From positions 682,001-746,000 of the forward strand of contig NZ_JADLQL010000002.1 of NCBI RefSeq assembly GCF_015477805.1: 64,000 nucleotides of DNA, read 5' to 3'. The stretch is from Nocardia flavorosea (GTDB lineage Bacteria; Actinomycetota; Actinomycetes; Mycobacteriales; Mycobacteriaceae). The notes under the pieces were generated by a model. It did no database searches, was not told where the DNA came from, and saw only the letters and a list, made by a program, of their open reading frames with translations. The stretch's first letter is position 1. Each line of letters begins with the position of its first letter. This document shows, in pieces, positions 34,560 through 44,187 of the stretch. The position numbers were made by a program, and so were the translations under genes.

Positions 34560-35063
34560 TCAACCGCCGTCGGGGAGGTCGCTCGGCCGCCCCGGACAGT
34601 GCAGCAGTGCGGTGGCAACCGCGGCGATACCCTCGCCGCGGCCCGTGAGACCCAGCCCGTCGCTGGTGGTGCCGGATACCGAGACGGGAGCATCGAGCAG
34701 ATCACCCAGCACCTGCTGCGCCTCCGCCCGTCGCGGCCCGATTCGCGGGCGATTGCCGATGACCTGGACCGCGGCGTTGACGACCGCATATCCGGAGTCT
34801 TCCAGCAGCCGCCGCACTTCCTTCAACATGGCGGCGCCGGATACTCCCGCCCATTCCGGGCGGCCGGTTCCGAATACCGATCCGACATCGCCGAGCCCAG
34901 CGGCCGACAACAGGGCGTCGCACAGTGCATGGGCGGCCACATCGCCGTCGGAATGCCCCGCACAACCGTCTTCACCGTCGAACAACAGCCCGGCCATCCA
35001 GCATGGCCGTCCCGGTTCGATCGGGTGCACATCGGTGCCGATACCGACGCGGATATCCATCAT
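34560..35063 (-). CDS. ispF: 2-C-methyl-D-erythritol 2,4-cyclodiphosphate synthase
   Basis: A 167-residue MEP-pathway enzyme that cyclises CDP-methylerythritol phosphate. The zinc site is in [10 protein letters not shown] and the later [26 protein letters not shown] motif is diagnostic. It begins at ATG 35063 (or the next ATG, 35060), overlapping the ispD stop, so the two successive pathway enzymes are coupled. About 290 bases to cysS downstream contain no recognisable gene. Confidence 0.95.
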   Translation of the reverse strand: MMDIRVGIGTDVHPIEPGRPCWMAGLLFDGEDGCAGHSDGDVAAHALCDALLSAAGLGDVGSVFGTGRPEWAGVSGAAMLKEVRRLLEDSGYAVVNAAVQVIGNRPRIGPRRAEAQQVLGDLLDAPVSVSGTTSDGLGLTGRGEGIAAVATALLHCPGRPSDLPDGG

Positions 35064-35770
35064 CGCCCGGCCACCTGCCTCCCGTCGAGCACGGCTTCGG
35101 CCAGGCGCAGGTCGAGCGGTGTCGTGATCTTGAATGCGAGCGGATCGCCGGGAATCGTGTGCACGTCGATGCCGAGCCGTTCGACCAGGCCCGCGTCGTC
35201 GGTGGCGTTCTCCGGATGCTCGTAGGCGCGGCGCAGCACATCGGCCGCGAATCCCTGCGGGGTCTGCACGGCGCGTAGCGCAGAACGGTCCGGTGTACCG
35301 GTCACGACACCGGCGGTATCGACCGATTTCACGGTATCGACCACCGGTAGCACGGGTACGACCGCCGAGCGCCCGGCCCGTAGTTCGGCCACCACCCGGG
35401 CGATCAGATCGGGCGGCGTCAGTGCCCGTGCGGCATCGTGCACGAGGATGTGCGCGGCTGCGTCGGCACCGGCCAGGCCGGCACGCACGGAATCGGTGCG
35501 TTCGGCACCACCGGCCACGATCCGGGCCGGTGCCGCGGGCGGGAGCAGGTCTGCCGTTGCCTCGACGAGTTGGGCGGGCACCATCACAATGATCTCGTCG
35601 ACAACCCCGGCAGCCATCAATCCACCGACAGCCAGCCCGAGCATGGGTGTGCCGCCGACCGGGACGAACGCCTTGGGAGCAGCTGCTCCCAGACGTTCAC
35701 CACGACCGGCGGCAGGAACCAACGCTATGACGGGTCCGGCGTTACGGCCGGACCCGTCCGGTTCGTACAC
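35060..35770 (-). CDS. ispD: 2-C-methyl-D-erythritol 4-phosphate cytidylyltransferase
   Basis: A 236-residue cytidylyltransferase. The CTP-binding glycine-rich motif is [31 protein letters not shown] and the C-terminal [13 protein letters not shown] are also characteristic. It starts with GTG 35770, 2 bases after the carD stop, so carD-ispD-ispF form one unit, as in Rv3583c-Rv3581c. Confidence 0.95.
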   Translation of the reverse strand: MYEPDGSGRNAGPVIALVPAAGRGERLGAAAPKAFVPVGGTPMLGLAVGGLMAAGVVDEIIVMVPAQLVEATADLLPPAAPARIVAGGAERTDSVRAGLAGADAAAHILVHDAARALTPPDLIARVVAELRAGRSAVVPVLPVVDTVKSVDTAGVVTGTPDRSALRAVQTPQGFAADVLRRAYEHPENATDDAGLVERLGIDVHTIPGDPLAFKITTPLDLRLAEAVLDGRQVAGR

Positions 35771-35772
35771 GG

Positions 35773-36724
<952 letters not shown>

Positions 36725-37384
36725 GTGACTGCCCTGACTGCTGTGACTGCCGCGAGCCCGGTCGCCTCGACTCGGCGGCGCCGGCGCTTGGTGCCGGTCG
36801 CCGCGCTCGCCGCCGGAGCGGCCATCATCCTGTCCGGCTGCAGCGCCGGCCAGGTCTCGCAGACCGCCGACCAGGTCGCGGCCATCAACGGCAACACCGC
36901 CGACGCCGGCGCCATCTCGTTGCGCAATGTGCATATCGTCTACCCGGACTCCGGCCCCGGCAACCACACCGCGGGTGGCCGGGCCGCGCTGGCGCTGTCG
37001 ATCGTCAACACCGGCGAAACCGTCGCCGACGAACTCACCGCCGTCACCACCGACCTCGGCACGGTGAAGATCACCCCGGCCAACGGGGACAAGATCGAGA
37101 TCAGCCCCTCCGAAACGGTTGTCGTCTCGACCCCCTCGGCCGGTGCGGAAACCCACACCACCGGCGAAACCGTCGACACCGAAGCCGGCGAAATCGAAAC
37201 CGCCACCATCGAGATCACCGGGCTGACCCAGAACATCACCCCCGGCCTGACCTACAACGTCTCATTCGACTTCAAGGAAAACGGCACAGTCGAAGTCGAG
37301 GTCCCGGTCGACGCCGGTACCGACACCCCCCGCCTCGAATCCGAGCTCTCCAAGAGCACCACCGGACCGGCCGGCGGGCACTGA
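36725..37384 (+). CDS. lpqE: LpqE-like lipoprotein
   Basis: A 219-residue lipoprotein. A basic RRRRR stretch (17-21) precedes a hydrophobic segment and the lipobox ending at Cys39 (ILSGC). The mature part is mainly β-sheet (Thr/Val/Ile-rich), resembling LpqE, a copper-regulated envelope lipoprotein of mycobacteria next to carD and radA (Rv3584). GTG 36725 has GGAGG at 7 bases. Function uncertain; I see no clear metal site in the mature domain. Confidence 0.8.
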   Translation: MTALTAVTAASPVASTRRRRRLVPVAALAAGAAIILSGCSAGQVSQTADQVAAINGNTADAGAISLRNVHIVYPDSGPGNHTAGGRAALALSIVNTGETVADELTAVTTDLGTVKITPANGDKIEISPSETVVVSTPSAGAETHTTGETVDTEAGEIETATIEITGLTQNITPGLTYNVSFDFKENGTVEVEVPVDAGTDTPRLESELSKSTTGPAGGH

Positions 37385-37494
37385 GTTTTTTGGCGCCGCC
37401 TCCGGCAGCGCGGGTTTCGGGGCCGTAGACACCGCTCTCGAGAAGTATCCGCCGCAAGACTCTGTTGTCGGCCGGTGTGCGTAAGGTGCGGGCT

Positions 37495-38877
37495 GTGGCA
37501 GTGACCAAGACCAAGGCCGTCTACCGGTGCTCGGAATGCGCGCACGAGGTTGCCAAATGGGTGGGTAAATGCCCCTCCTGCGGATCGTGGGGCACCGTCG
37601 ACGAGGCACTGCCGGCGGTGGGGCCGGCCGGTGTGCCGGCGGGGCGTAAAGCGATGCTGCCGAGTACCGCTGCCGCGCCGATCTCACGGGTCGACTCGCA
37701 GACCACGACCGCGCGACCGACGGGAGTTTCCGAGCTCGACCGGGTACTCGGCGGCGGGATCGTCGCAGGATCGGTGGTACTGCTCTCCGGGGAGCCGGGA
37801 GTGGGCAAATCGACCCTGCTGCTGGAGGTCGCACATCGATGGGCGCGGCAGCGCGACGAACGGGCGCTGTATGTCACCGCGGAGGAATCGGCGGGACAGG
37901 TGCGGTTGCGGGCGGACCGGACGGGCGCGGTGCACGAACGGGTGTACCTCGCGGCCGAATCGGATCTGTCGGTACTGCTCGGCCATGTCGATCAGGTGAA
38001 ACCCACGCTGCTCGTGGTGGATTCGGTGCAGACCATACTGGCCGGCGACAGCGACGGCGTACTCGGCGGAGTCACCCAGGTGCGTGCGGTCACCACGGCG
38101 CTGACCTCGCTGGCCAAGACGAGCGGTATCGCGGTGCTGCTCGTCGGCCATGTCACCAAGGACGGGGCGGTGGCCGGGCCGCGCACGCTGGAACATCTGG
38201 TCGATGTGGTGCTCCAGTTCGAGGGTGACAAGAATTCGACACTGCGGATGGTGCGCGGTATCAAGAACCGGTTCGGCAGCGCCGACGAAGTGGGTTGCTT
38301 CGAACTCCACGACGACGGGATCGCTTGCGTAACAGACCCTTCCGGCCTCTTCCTGCACCACCGCACCGATTCGGTGCCCGGTACCGCGGTCACGGTGGCC
38401 ATGGACGGGAAGCGGCCACTGGTCGGCGAGGTCCAGGGCCTCACAGTGGATACCCAGGTACCGGCCCCGCGCCGGGCGGTCAGCGGGCTGGACTACAACC
38501 GGGTCGCCATGGTGTTGGCCGTCCTGCAGAGCCGCTGCGGCCTCTATGTCGGCAAACAGGATGTCTACGCGGCGACGGTGGGCGGGATGCGGCTCACCGA
38601 ACCCGCCGCGGATCTGGCCATCGCACTGGCCATCGCCGGCGCCGCCCGCGATACCGCGCTACCGCCGGGGTGGGTGATCCTCGGCGAAGTGGGCTTGGCA
38701 GGTGAAGTCCGCCGTATCACCGCCGCCGGCCGCCGGCTGGCCGAGGCCGAACGCCTCGGGTTCACGAACGCGGTGGTGCCCCCTGGCGTCTCCGCGAAGG
38801 ACACCGGTATGACCCTGCACGAGGCGGCCGACCTGCGGGCAGCGCTACGGCTGGCGGGCTTGTCCAGGAGGAAATAG
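37495..38877 (+). CDS. radA: DNA repair protein RadA (Sms)
   Basis: A 460-residue protein. Order: C4 zinc finger (Cys12, 15, 26, 29), RecA-like ATPase with GEPGVGKST, the RadA-specific KNRFG motif, and a C-terminal Lon-like domain. It helps branch migration in recombination. GTG 37495 follows AAGG at 8 bases. In M. tuberculosis disA follows radA; here it is absent and a convergent gene comes 31 bases later. Confidence 0.95.
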   Translation: MAVTKTKAVYRCSECAHEVAKWVGKCPSCGSWGTVDEALPAVGPAGVPAGRKAMLPSTAAAPISRVDSQTTTARPTGVSELDRVLGGGIVAGSVVLLSGEPGVGKSTLLLEVAHRWARQRDERALYVTAEESAGQVRLRADRTGAVHERVYLAAESDLSVLLGHVDQVKPTLLVVDSVQTILAGDSDGVLGGVTQVRAVTTALTSLAKTSGIAVLLVGHVTKDGAVAGPRTLEHLVDVVLQFEGDKNSTLRMVRGIKNRFGSADEVGCFELHDDGIACVTDPSGLFLHHRTDSVPGTAVTVAMDGKRPLVGEVQGLTVDTQVPAPRRAVSGLDYNRVAMVLAVLQSRCGLYVGKQDVYAATVGGMRLTEPAADLAIALAIAGAARDTALPPGWVILGEVGLAGEVRRITAAGRRLAEAERLGFTNAVVPPGVSAKDTGMTLHEAADLRAALRLAGLSRRK

Positions 38878-38898
38878 CCGGTGCCGCGGAGGCACCGG
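38878..38898. terminator. Bidirectional hairpin between radA and the convergent gene
   Basis: CCGGTGCC (38878-38885) and GGCACCGG (38891-38898) form a perfect 8-bp stem with a 5-base loop, starting immediately after the radA stop and 10 bases from the opposing stop. Confidence 0.75.
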
Positions 38899-38908
38899 CC
38901 GGGCGCCG

Positions 38909-39580
38909 CTATTCCGCGATGTTGAAGGGTTCGGGCGCACTGCGGACCGCTCCGAGTTGCGCGACCACGTGGTAGGCGCCGCTGGGCACCTGCACCCGCT
39001 CCCCCGCACATTCCGGCTGCGACGTGGTACCGGTCCAGGTCACCGTGAACGCGGCCTGCTCACCGCGGTCGAGGGTGCGCAGATCGGGTTCGCCGTCGGG
39101 GTAGCAATCCGTGCTGGCCCACAACTGTCGTCCACCGTCCAGCGTCCGCACCGAAACCCGCTGCAACCCCGACCCCATATCGCGAGTACAGGGTTCACCG
39201 GAGATATTCGTGATCACGATCCCGAACACCGGTTCCTCCCCGACCCGGTAGGTCGGCTGGGCCACCGACACCTTGATGGCCAGCGATTGGTCGGCGCACT
39301 GCCCGGCCGCGGCAGGCGCCGGTTCCGACGATTCGGTGGCCGAGGTCGTGGCAGCAGTCGTGGAGGTGGCCGTGGTGGCCGACGGCGCCGAACTCGCCGC
39401 GGCTTCGGAGCTCGCCGTCGAAGAGGCCGCGGCACCGGTCGCCCCGGGCGAACCTCCACCCCTGGTTACGGTCACGACCAGCCAGATCACCACCGCGAGC
39501 GCGACCACCAGCGCTCCGATGGCAAAAACGCGGCGCCGCCAGTAGATCTCCGGCGGTAACGGTCCTGTCGGTTCCAACAC
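38909..39580 (-). CDS. Membrane-anchored Ser/Ala-rich protein (Rv3587c-like)
   Basis: A 223-residue protein. One transmembrane helix (about 18-40) is followed by a Ser/Ala/Thr-rich linker (45-85) and a β-sandwich extracytoplasmic domain with four Cys (CADQ, CTRD, CYPD, CAGE), likely disulfide-bonded outside. It resembles Rv3587c, which lies at the same locus. Start codons GTG 39580 and TTG 39577 are adjacent. No catalytic motif seen. Confidence 0.8.
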   Translation of the reverse strand: MLEPTGPLPPEIYWRRRVFAIGALVVALAVVIWLVVTVTRGGGSPGATGAAASSTASSEAAASSAPSATTATSTTAATTSATESSEPAPAAAGQCADQSLAIKVSVAQPTYRVGEEPVFGIVITNISGEPCTRDMGSGLQRVSVRTLDGGRQLWASTDCYPDGEPDLRTLDRGEQAAFTVTWTGTTSQPECAGERVQVPSGAYHVVAQLGAVRSAPEPFNIAE

Positions 39581-39698
39581 GTGTCAACGGTAAGCGTATT
39601 CGGCGGTGGTGGCGGTCAACGGCACACCACAAGCTGGTCCGCCGGCCGCCACCGTGGTCGTCCGGCCGGGGTCCGGCCGGACGAAACCGTCCGCACCG

Positions 39699-40322
39699 TC
39701 AGACGGTCTCCCCGATCTCACCGACCACGCGCCGCAGTTGCGCACGGCCTTCGGCGAGCTTGTAGGTGACACATGCGATGGCGCAGTCGCCCGCTTCGAC
39801 CCGCTCGGACACGATCTTCGAGCGCTCCATCAGCAGCTGGCTGGTCTCCACCACGTGCCGGGCCTCGAGCTCATCGACCGTTTCCAGCCCCTCACGCCGG
39901 CCGATCAGCACCGACGGCGTGACCTTCTCGACGACGCTGCGGATGAACCCACCGGGTACGGCGCCGCCGTCCAATGCGTCCACGGTCGCCTTGACCGCAC
40001 CGCAGCTGTCGTGGCCGAGAACCACGATCAGCGGTACGTTCAGCACATCCAGGCCGTACTCGACGGACCCCAGAACCGAGGCATCGATGACGTGGCCCGC
40101 CGTGCGCACCACGAACATATCGCCGAGGCCCTGATCGAAAATCAATTCCGCAGCCACCCGTGAGTCACCGCAGCCGAACAATACGGCCGTCGGGCTCTGG
40201 CCACCGACGAGCTTGGCTCGATCGGCGGCACCCTGGTTAGGATGCTGCAATGTGCCGTTCATGAAGCGCTCGTTACCTTCGCGCAGCGACTTCCAGGCAC
40301 TCACCGGGTTGGACTGAGGCAT
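39699..40322 (-). CDS. β-carbonic anhydrase
   Basis: A 207-residue β-class enzyme converting CO2 to bicarbonate. Zinc ligands are Cys51 (in FGCGDSR, with the Asp53-Arg55 dyad), His104 and Cys107 (GHDSCG). The ATG at 40322 gives the MPQSNPVSAW N-terminus expected of the CanB group; the GTG 40337 upstream is less likely. Position corresponds to Rv3588c. Confidence 0.93.
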   Translation of the reverse strand: MPQSNPVSAWKSLREGNERFMNGTLQHPNQGAADRAKLVGGQSPTAVLFGCGDSRVAAELIFDQGLGDMFVVRTAGHVIDASVLGSVEYGLDVLNVPLIVVLGHDSCGAVKATVDALDGGAVPGGFIRSVVEKVTPSVLIGRREGLETVDELEARHVVETSQLLMERSKIVSERVEAGDCAIACVTYKLAEGRAQLRRVVGEIGETV

Positions 40323-40431
40323 GTGTCCATTCTGCACTACAGGGCATTGCCCCCGGCTTCGGTCCTGTTACAGCACGGCGTCGGTATCCGCGTCGGCGGT
40401 GGCACTGCACAGTTAGAACGGAGCGTTTCGG

Positions 40432-41364
40432 GTGAGCAGCGGAGCAGTCGGCGGACCGATGACCGAGGCGGGCCGCGGCACTGCGGATGCGGTGCCACCG
40501 CTCGATACCGACGCGTTGATCGACTGGTACGCCCGGTCTGCTCGCGACCTGCCGTGGCGCCGCCCCGGTGTGAGCGCCTGGCAGATCCTGATGAGCGAGA
40601 TCATGCTGCAGCAGACCCCGGTCTCGCGCGTCGAACCGATCTGGCGGGAATGGGTAGCGCGCTGGCCGGTGCCCTCGGCCATGGCGGCGGCGAGCGCCGG
40701 CGAGGTGCTGCGCGCCTGGGGCAAACTCGGTTATCCCCGGCGCGCGCTGCGGCTACACGAATGCGCGCAGGTGCTGGCGACCGAACACGGGGACGAGGTT
40801 CCCGACGATGTCGAGGTGCTGCTCGGGTTGCCCGGTATCGGCGCCTACACCGCGCGAGCGGTGGCCTGTTTCGCGTACGGGCAGCGGGTTCCGGTAGTGG
40901 ACACCAATGTTCGCCGGGTGGTGGCCCGGGCCGTACACGGGCGCGGCGAGGCCGGTAATCCGGCCGCCCGGGACCTGCGCGAAACCGAGGCACTGTTACC
41001 CGCCCGGGTGGACCGGGCGGCGGCCTGCTCCGCGGCGCTGATGGAACTCGGCGCGACGGTATGCACCGCCCGCACCCCGGACTGCACCCGCTGCCCCCTG
41101 CCCCGCTGTGCCTGGGTGGCGGCGGGCCGGCCGCGCCAGGAATCGACGCGCCGCACCCAGAAGTACGAGGGCACCGACCGGCAGGCGCGCGGCCGGCTAC
41201 TCGATGTACTGCGCGCGGCGACCGAACCGGTGGACCGTATCCGTCTCGACCTGGCCTGGACCCGCGATCCCGGACAGCGCGACCGCGCGCTCGATTCGCT
41301 GCTGGTGGACGGTCTGATCGAGCAGACCCGGGACGGCCGGTTCGCGCTGGCGGGCGAGGGCTGA
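40432..41364 (+). CDS. mutY: A/G-specific adenine glycosylase MutY
   Basis: A 310-residue base-excision enzyme that removes adenine opposite 8-oxoguanine. HhH motif LPGIGAYTARAV, catalytic Asp in VVDTNVRRV, and a 4Fe-4S cluster Cys pattern C-x6-C-x2-C-x5-C are all visible. There is no separate NUDIX-like C-terminal domain of the E. coli length, as in mycobacteria. GTG 40432 has GGAG at 8 bases; ATG 40459 is an alternative. Confidence 0.93.
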   Translation: MSSGAVGGPMTEAGRGTADAVPPLDTDALIDWYARSARDLPWRRPGVSAWQILMSEIMLQQTPVSRVEPIWREWVARWPVPSAMAAASAGEVLRAWGKLGYPRRALRLHECAQVLATEHGDEVPDDVEVLLGLPGIGAYTARAVACFAYGQRVPVVDTNVRRVVARAVHGRGEAGNPAARDLRETEALLPARVDRAAACSAALMELGATVCTARTPDCTRCPLPRCAWVAAGRPRQESTRRTQKYEGTDRQARGRLLDVLRAATEPVDRIRLDLAWTRDPGQRDRALDSLLVDGLIEQTRDGRFALAGEG

Positions 41365-41405
41365 GACCGCTGCGGCCACGTTTCGGCGCCGTTTCCGGAG
41401 AACGC

Positions 41406-41423
41406 TGCCCGCACAGGCGGGCA
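41406..41423. terminator. Hairpin between convergent mutY and hydrolase genes
   Basis: TGCCCGC (41406-41412) and GCGGGCA (41417-41423) form a 7-bp perfect stem with a 4-base loop, 42 bases after mutY and 13 bases before the opposing stop at 41436. Confidence 0.5.
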
Positions 41424-41435
41424 AGTACTGGGCGG

Positions 41436-42239
41436 TCAGCCGCCTGGCGTTGTATTCACGGCGAGTACCCCGGCGAGAAACCGCTGGACCGCGGCGCGGT
41501 AGCGGCCGGGCTGGTCGTCGTGCACCAGATGGCCCGCCGCGGGGATCACGATGTGTTCCGCGTCCGGGTGCAGATCGGCCATCCGGCGCATCTGCCCCGG
41601 CGGGGTGATGGTGTGTTCGCCCTCGATGAGCAGCGTGGGCACGCGCACCTGCCGCCACTGCGGCCAGAACGCACGGGTTCCCCATTCCTCGGAGATATCG
41701 CGGAAGGTGGCGATATCTCCGTGCAGGCGGTAGCCGTCGGGTGTCCGGTCGAATGCGCGCTGGAAGTAACGCCCCGCAACCGGGCCGAAGAATTCGAGCA
41801 GGGCGGCCTCGTCGGCGAACGGCTGCGGCCAGGCCTCGATCATGGCCGCCCAGTGCGCGGCGGTACGCCCGGTGAAATCGGCCGCCATATCCTCCACCAC
41901 CAGTGCCCGTACCCGCTCCGGATACTCGGCCGCGAAAACCCATCCGTGCAGGGCCCCCATGGAATGGCCGATAATCACCATCGGTGCGTCGATCCCGGCA
42001 GTCGCCACCGCCAGATCCGCGACGAACGCGTCGGTCGTCAATTCGGCCGGCGCGGGGCGGCCGTGCCCCGCCGCGTCGAAGGTGTGAACATGACCGTGCC
42101 TCCGCAGCCAATCGAGCTGGTCAGCCCACGTCCGGGCACTGCCCATCAACCCGTGCAACAGTAGTATCGGAACCCCGGATCCACCTTCGTCGTGCAACAC
42201 CGGCCCGAGTGTAATTCGGCCCGAAAGCCCCCCGGACAC
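41436..42239 (-). CDS. α/β-hydrolase (Rv3591c-like)
   Basis: A 267-residue cytoplasmic α/β-hydrolase fold protein. LHGLMGSA provides the oxyanion region, GHSMGA the Ser nucleophile, and AAGHLVHDDQP the catalytic His. There is no signal peptide. Substrate unknown. The locus position between mutY and mhuD matches Rv3591c. Confidence 0.85.
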   Translation of the reverse strand: MSGGLSGRITLGPVLHDEGGSGVPILLLHGLMGSARTWADQLDWLRRHGHVHTFDAAGHGRPAPAELTTDAFVADLAVATAGIDAPMVIIGHSMGALHGWVFAAEYPERVRALVVEDMAADFTGRTAAHWAAMIEAWPQPFADEAALLEFFGPVAGRYFQRAFDRTPDGYRLHGDIATFRDISEEWGTRAFWPQWRQVRVPTLLIEGEHTITPPGQMRRMADLHPDAEHIVIPAAGHLVHDDQPGRYRAAVQRFLAGVLAVNTTPGG

Positions 42240-42365
42240 CGTTCCTCCGTACGGCCAACCTTCCCCGGGCGGGCCCCACCCTCGAGCCGTGGAGCGGCTC
42301 CGTTAACACAGCGCATGCCCCCGAGGTGCGGGCCGTCTCCGAAATTCCGGCGTTAAGCTCGAGGT

Positions 42366-42677
42366 ATGGCTGTTGTGAAGATCAATGCGATCGAGATCCC
42401 CGAGGGCGCGGGTCCCGAGCTCGAGGAGCGGTTCGCCCACCGCGCGCACGCTGTCGAGAATTCCCCTGGTTTTCTCGGCTTCCAACTGCTGCGGCCGACC
42501 GCCGGTGAGAACCGGTACTTCGTCGTCACCCAGTGGGATTCCGAAGAGTCCTTCGCGGCCTGGCGGGATGGTCCGGCCAGGGAAGCGCACGCCGGGCAGC
42601 AGAAAAAGCCGGTGGCGACCGGCGCCTCGCTGCTGGAATTCGAGGTCGTGCTGGACGTCTCGGGTAAAAGTTCCTGA
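42366..42677 (+). CDS. mhuD: MhuD-like heme-degrading monooxygenase
   Basis: A 103-residue IsdG-family protein. It keeps the key heme residues of MhuD: Asn7, Trp66 and the proximal heme ligand His75 at exactly these numbers. MhuD opens the heme ring to mycobilin and frees iron without CO release. Sequence AHRAHAVENSPGFLGFQ is nearly that of Rv3592. Divergent from the hydrolase gene. Confidence 0.93.
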   Translation: MAVVKINAIEIPEGAGPELEERFAHRAHAVENSPGFLGFQLLRPTAGENRYFVVTQWDSEESFAAWRDGPAREAHAGQQKKPVATGASLLEFEVVLDVSGKSS

Positions 42678-42717
42678 CCATTCGCCAAGCCGGCCACGCC
42701 CCCGTCTGCACGGTCGC

Positions 42718-42909
42718 GTGGCCCGCGCGCGGCGGCCGCTCACCGCGCTCTGCGCGGCCGATAGCGTCGCCGATGTGCTACCGGATGCGACGGCCGGGAA
42801 CGTACTCGTCGCCATCACCCGCGCCGGGCATATCTGCGCGGTGCTGATCGCGATCCCGGCGATGCACACCCCCGCGGCACGCGCATGGTTCACCCGAACG
42901 CACGGCTGA
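42718..42909 (+). CDS. Possible small hypothetical protein
   Basis: A 63-residue open frame starting at GTG 42718, rich in Ala and Val with a hydrophobic middle (LVAITRAGHICAVLIAIPAM). No good ribosome-binding site and no recognised family; it may be chance coding in GC-rich DNA after mhuD. Confidence 0.25.
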   Translation: MARARRPLTALCAADSVADVLPDATAGNVLVAITRAGHICAVLIAIPAMHTPAARAWFTRTHG

Positions 42910-42918
42910 CGGCCGATG

Positions 42919-42954
42919 CGCCCGGGCTCCCCGGTCCGCCGGAGAACCCGGGCG
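42919..42954 (-). terminator. Strong hairpin downstream of the OsmC gene
   Basis: CGCCCGGG (42919-42926) and CCCGGGCG (42947-42954) enclose a second small CTCC/GGAG stem. It begins 6 bases after the OsmC stop (reading the minus strand). Confidence 0.65.
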
Positions 42955-42960
42955 AAGGGC

Positions 42961-43404
42961 TCAGGAATCGAGTGCGGCGTCCAAGGTGATCTCGTCGACA
43001 CCGGCCAGTGCCTTGCTCACGGGGCATCCCGCCTTGGCGGCGGCGGCCGCCGTGGTGAAACCCGCATTGTCCAAGCCGGACACCCGGCCGCGCACGGTCA
43101 GCGCGATACGGCTGATCCGGAAACCGCCCGCCGGGTCCGGGCCCAGCGTGACCGCCGCCGAAACATCGAGGCTTTCGGGGGTGCCGCCGGCCTGGGCGAT
43201 CTCATTGGACAGCGCCATCGCGTAGCAGGAGGCGTGGGCTCCCGCGATCAACTCCTCCGGGCTCGTGGTGCCGCCGGCTTCCTCGGCGGAACGTTTGGGG
43301 AAGGACACCTCGTACTTTCCGACTCCGGAGCTGACCAGTTCGACCTGGCCGGTTCCGTCCTGCAGACCACCGGTCCATGCGGTGCGTGCGGTACGTGTGG
43401 GCAT
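42961..43404 (-). CDS. OsmC/Ohr-family peroxidase
   Basis: A 147-residue thiol peroxidase of the OsmC group. The two redox Cys are in GAHASCYAMAL and AGCPVSKAL; the Arg/Glu pair expected near the first Cys is replaced by SPEELIAGAH context typical of OsmC. It detoxifies organic hydroperoxides. ATG 43404 is preferred to GTG 43407 because AAAGG lies 6 bases upstream. Confidence 0.88.
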   Translation of the reverse strand: MPTRTARTAWTGGLQDGTGQVELVSSGVGKYEVSFPKRSAEEAGGTTSPEELIAGAHASCYAMALSNEIAQAGGTPESLDVSAAVTLGPDPAGGFRISRIALTVRGRVSGLDNAGFTTAAAAAKAGCPVSKALAGVDEITLDAALDS

Positions 43405-43495
43405 CACAATCCTTTCGACGATGTTCGGGTCCGTTCCGAAACTACTCGCATCCTCGGCTTCGTTCCGGCCGTGAACGACCAGGACTCCTCCTGAA

Positions 43496-43511
43496 CCTCA
43501 CGATCGTGAGG
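43496..43511. promoter_or_regulatory. 16-bp perfect palindrome upstream of the OsmC gene
   Basis: CCTCACGATCGTGAGG, perfectly symmetric with no spacer, about 92 bases before the OsmC start and 35 bases after the SRPBCC stop. Its form suits a dimeric repressor (for example a MarR/OhrR-type protein) or a short terminator hairpin. Confidence 0.5.
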
Positions 43512-43545
43512 CGGGTTCCTGCTTCACCGAGGCCAACCGTCGTGA

Positions 43546-44001
43546 TCAGCTTGCCGCCGCGGTTCGTTCGTCGAGTCGGGCCAGCGCCTTGGGCCAGGTG
43601 GCGCGATACCGGTCGCGGGCTGCTTCGCCGGCAAAGCCGCTGTGCCGCAGGCGTAACCGGATCCCGCGGGGTTGTTTGACGAACTCCACCCGGACCACCG
43701 TTTCGGCGCCTTCGGTACCCGCCGCTCCGGTCATCCAGGTCATTTCGACGAGCCGTCCGGGCTCGAGCCGCAGGAAGCGCCCGTAATGCGGGTGCATGCT
43801 CCCTTCGTGCGCGGTCTCGAAATAGAACGGTTCGTTCACCTCGGGCCGCATCCGCACCGTCGCGGGCTCGGCGAACCAGATATCGAATCCCTGGGTCCAC
43901 GCCAGATACAACAGTTCGGGCGATGCCTTCATCACCCGCTCCACCGTCAGCTCGTACGGTCGCGCTGACAGGTCCGGTACACGCACTTGCTGGTCGACCA
44001 T
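43546..44001 (-). CDS. SRPBCC/AHSA1-domain protein
   Basis: A 151-residue START-like (Aha1/CalC type) protein. It shows the typical VMKASPELLYLAWTQGFDIWFAEP opening, a YGRFLRLEPGRLVEMTW central strand and a C-terminal helix. Members bind hydrophobic ligands or act in stress responses; no partner gene clarifies the role here. ATG start at 44001 has only weak Shine-Dalgarno support. Confidence 0.8.
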   Translation of the reverse strand: MVDQQVRVPDLSARPYELTVERVMKASPELLYLAWTQGFDIWFAEPATVRMRPEVNEPFYFETAHEGSMHPHYGRFLRLEPGRLVEMTWMTGAAGTEGAETVVRVEFVKQPRGIRLRLRHSGFAGEAARDRYRATWPKALARLDERTAAAS

Positions 44002-44187
44002 CTCTGGACCATACCCGCGGCGGGCCGGATGCCGCCGCAGATGCGCCGATCATCGCACCGTCATCGATTGTGCCGTGCCCGATCGGCGGTTACGGCCCCG
44101 CAAATCTCTTGCCACACCGGGAATCCGGGTGTGCACCGCCGGTTCGGCCCGGAGTGCGAATAGGGTGGTGCGGGTGGAGAGTCCGCG

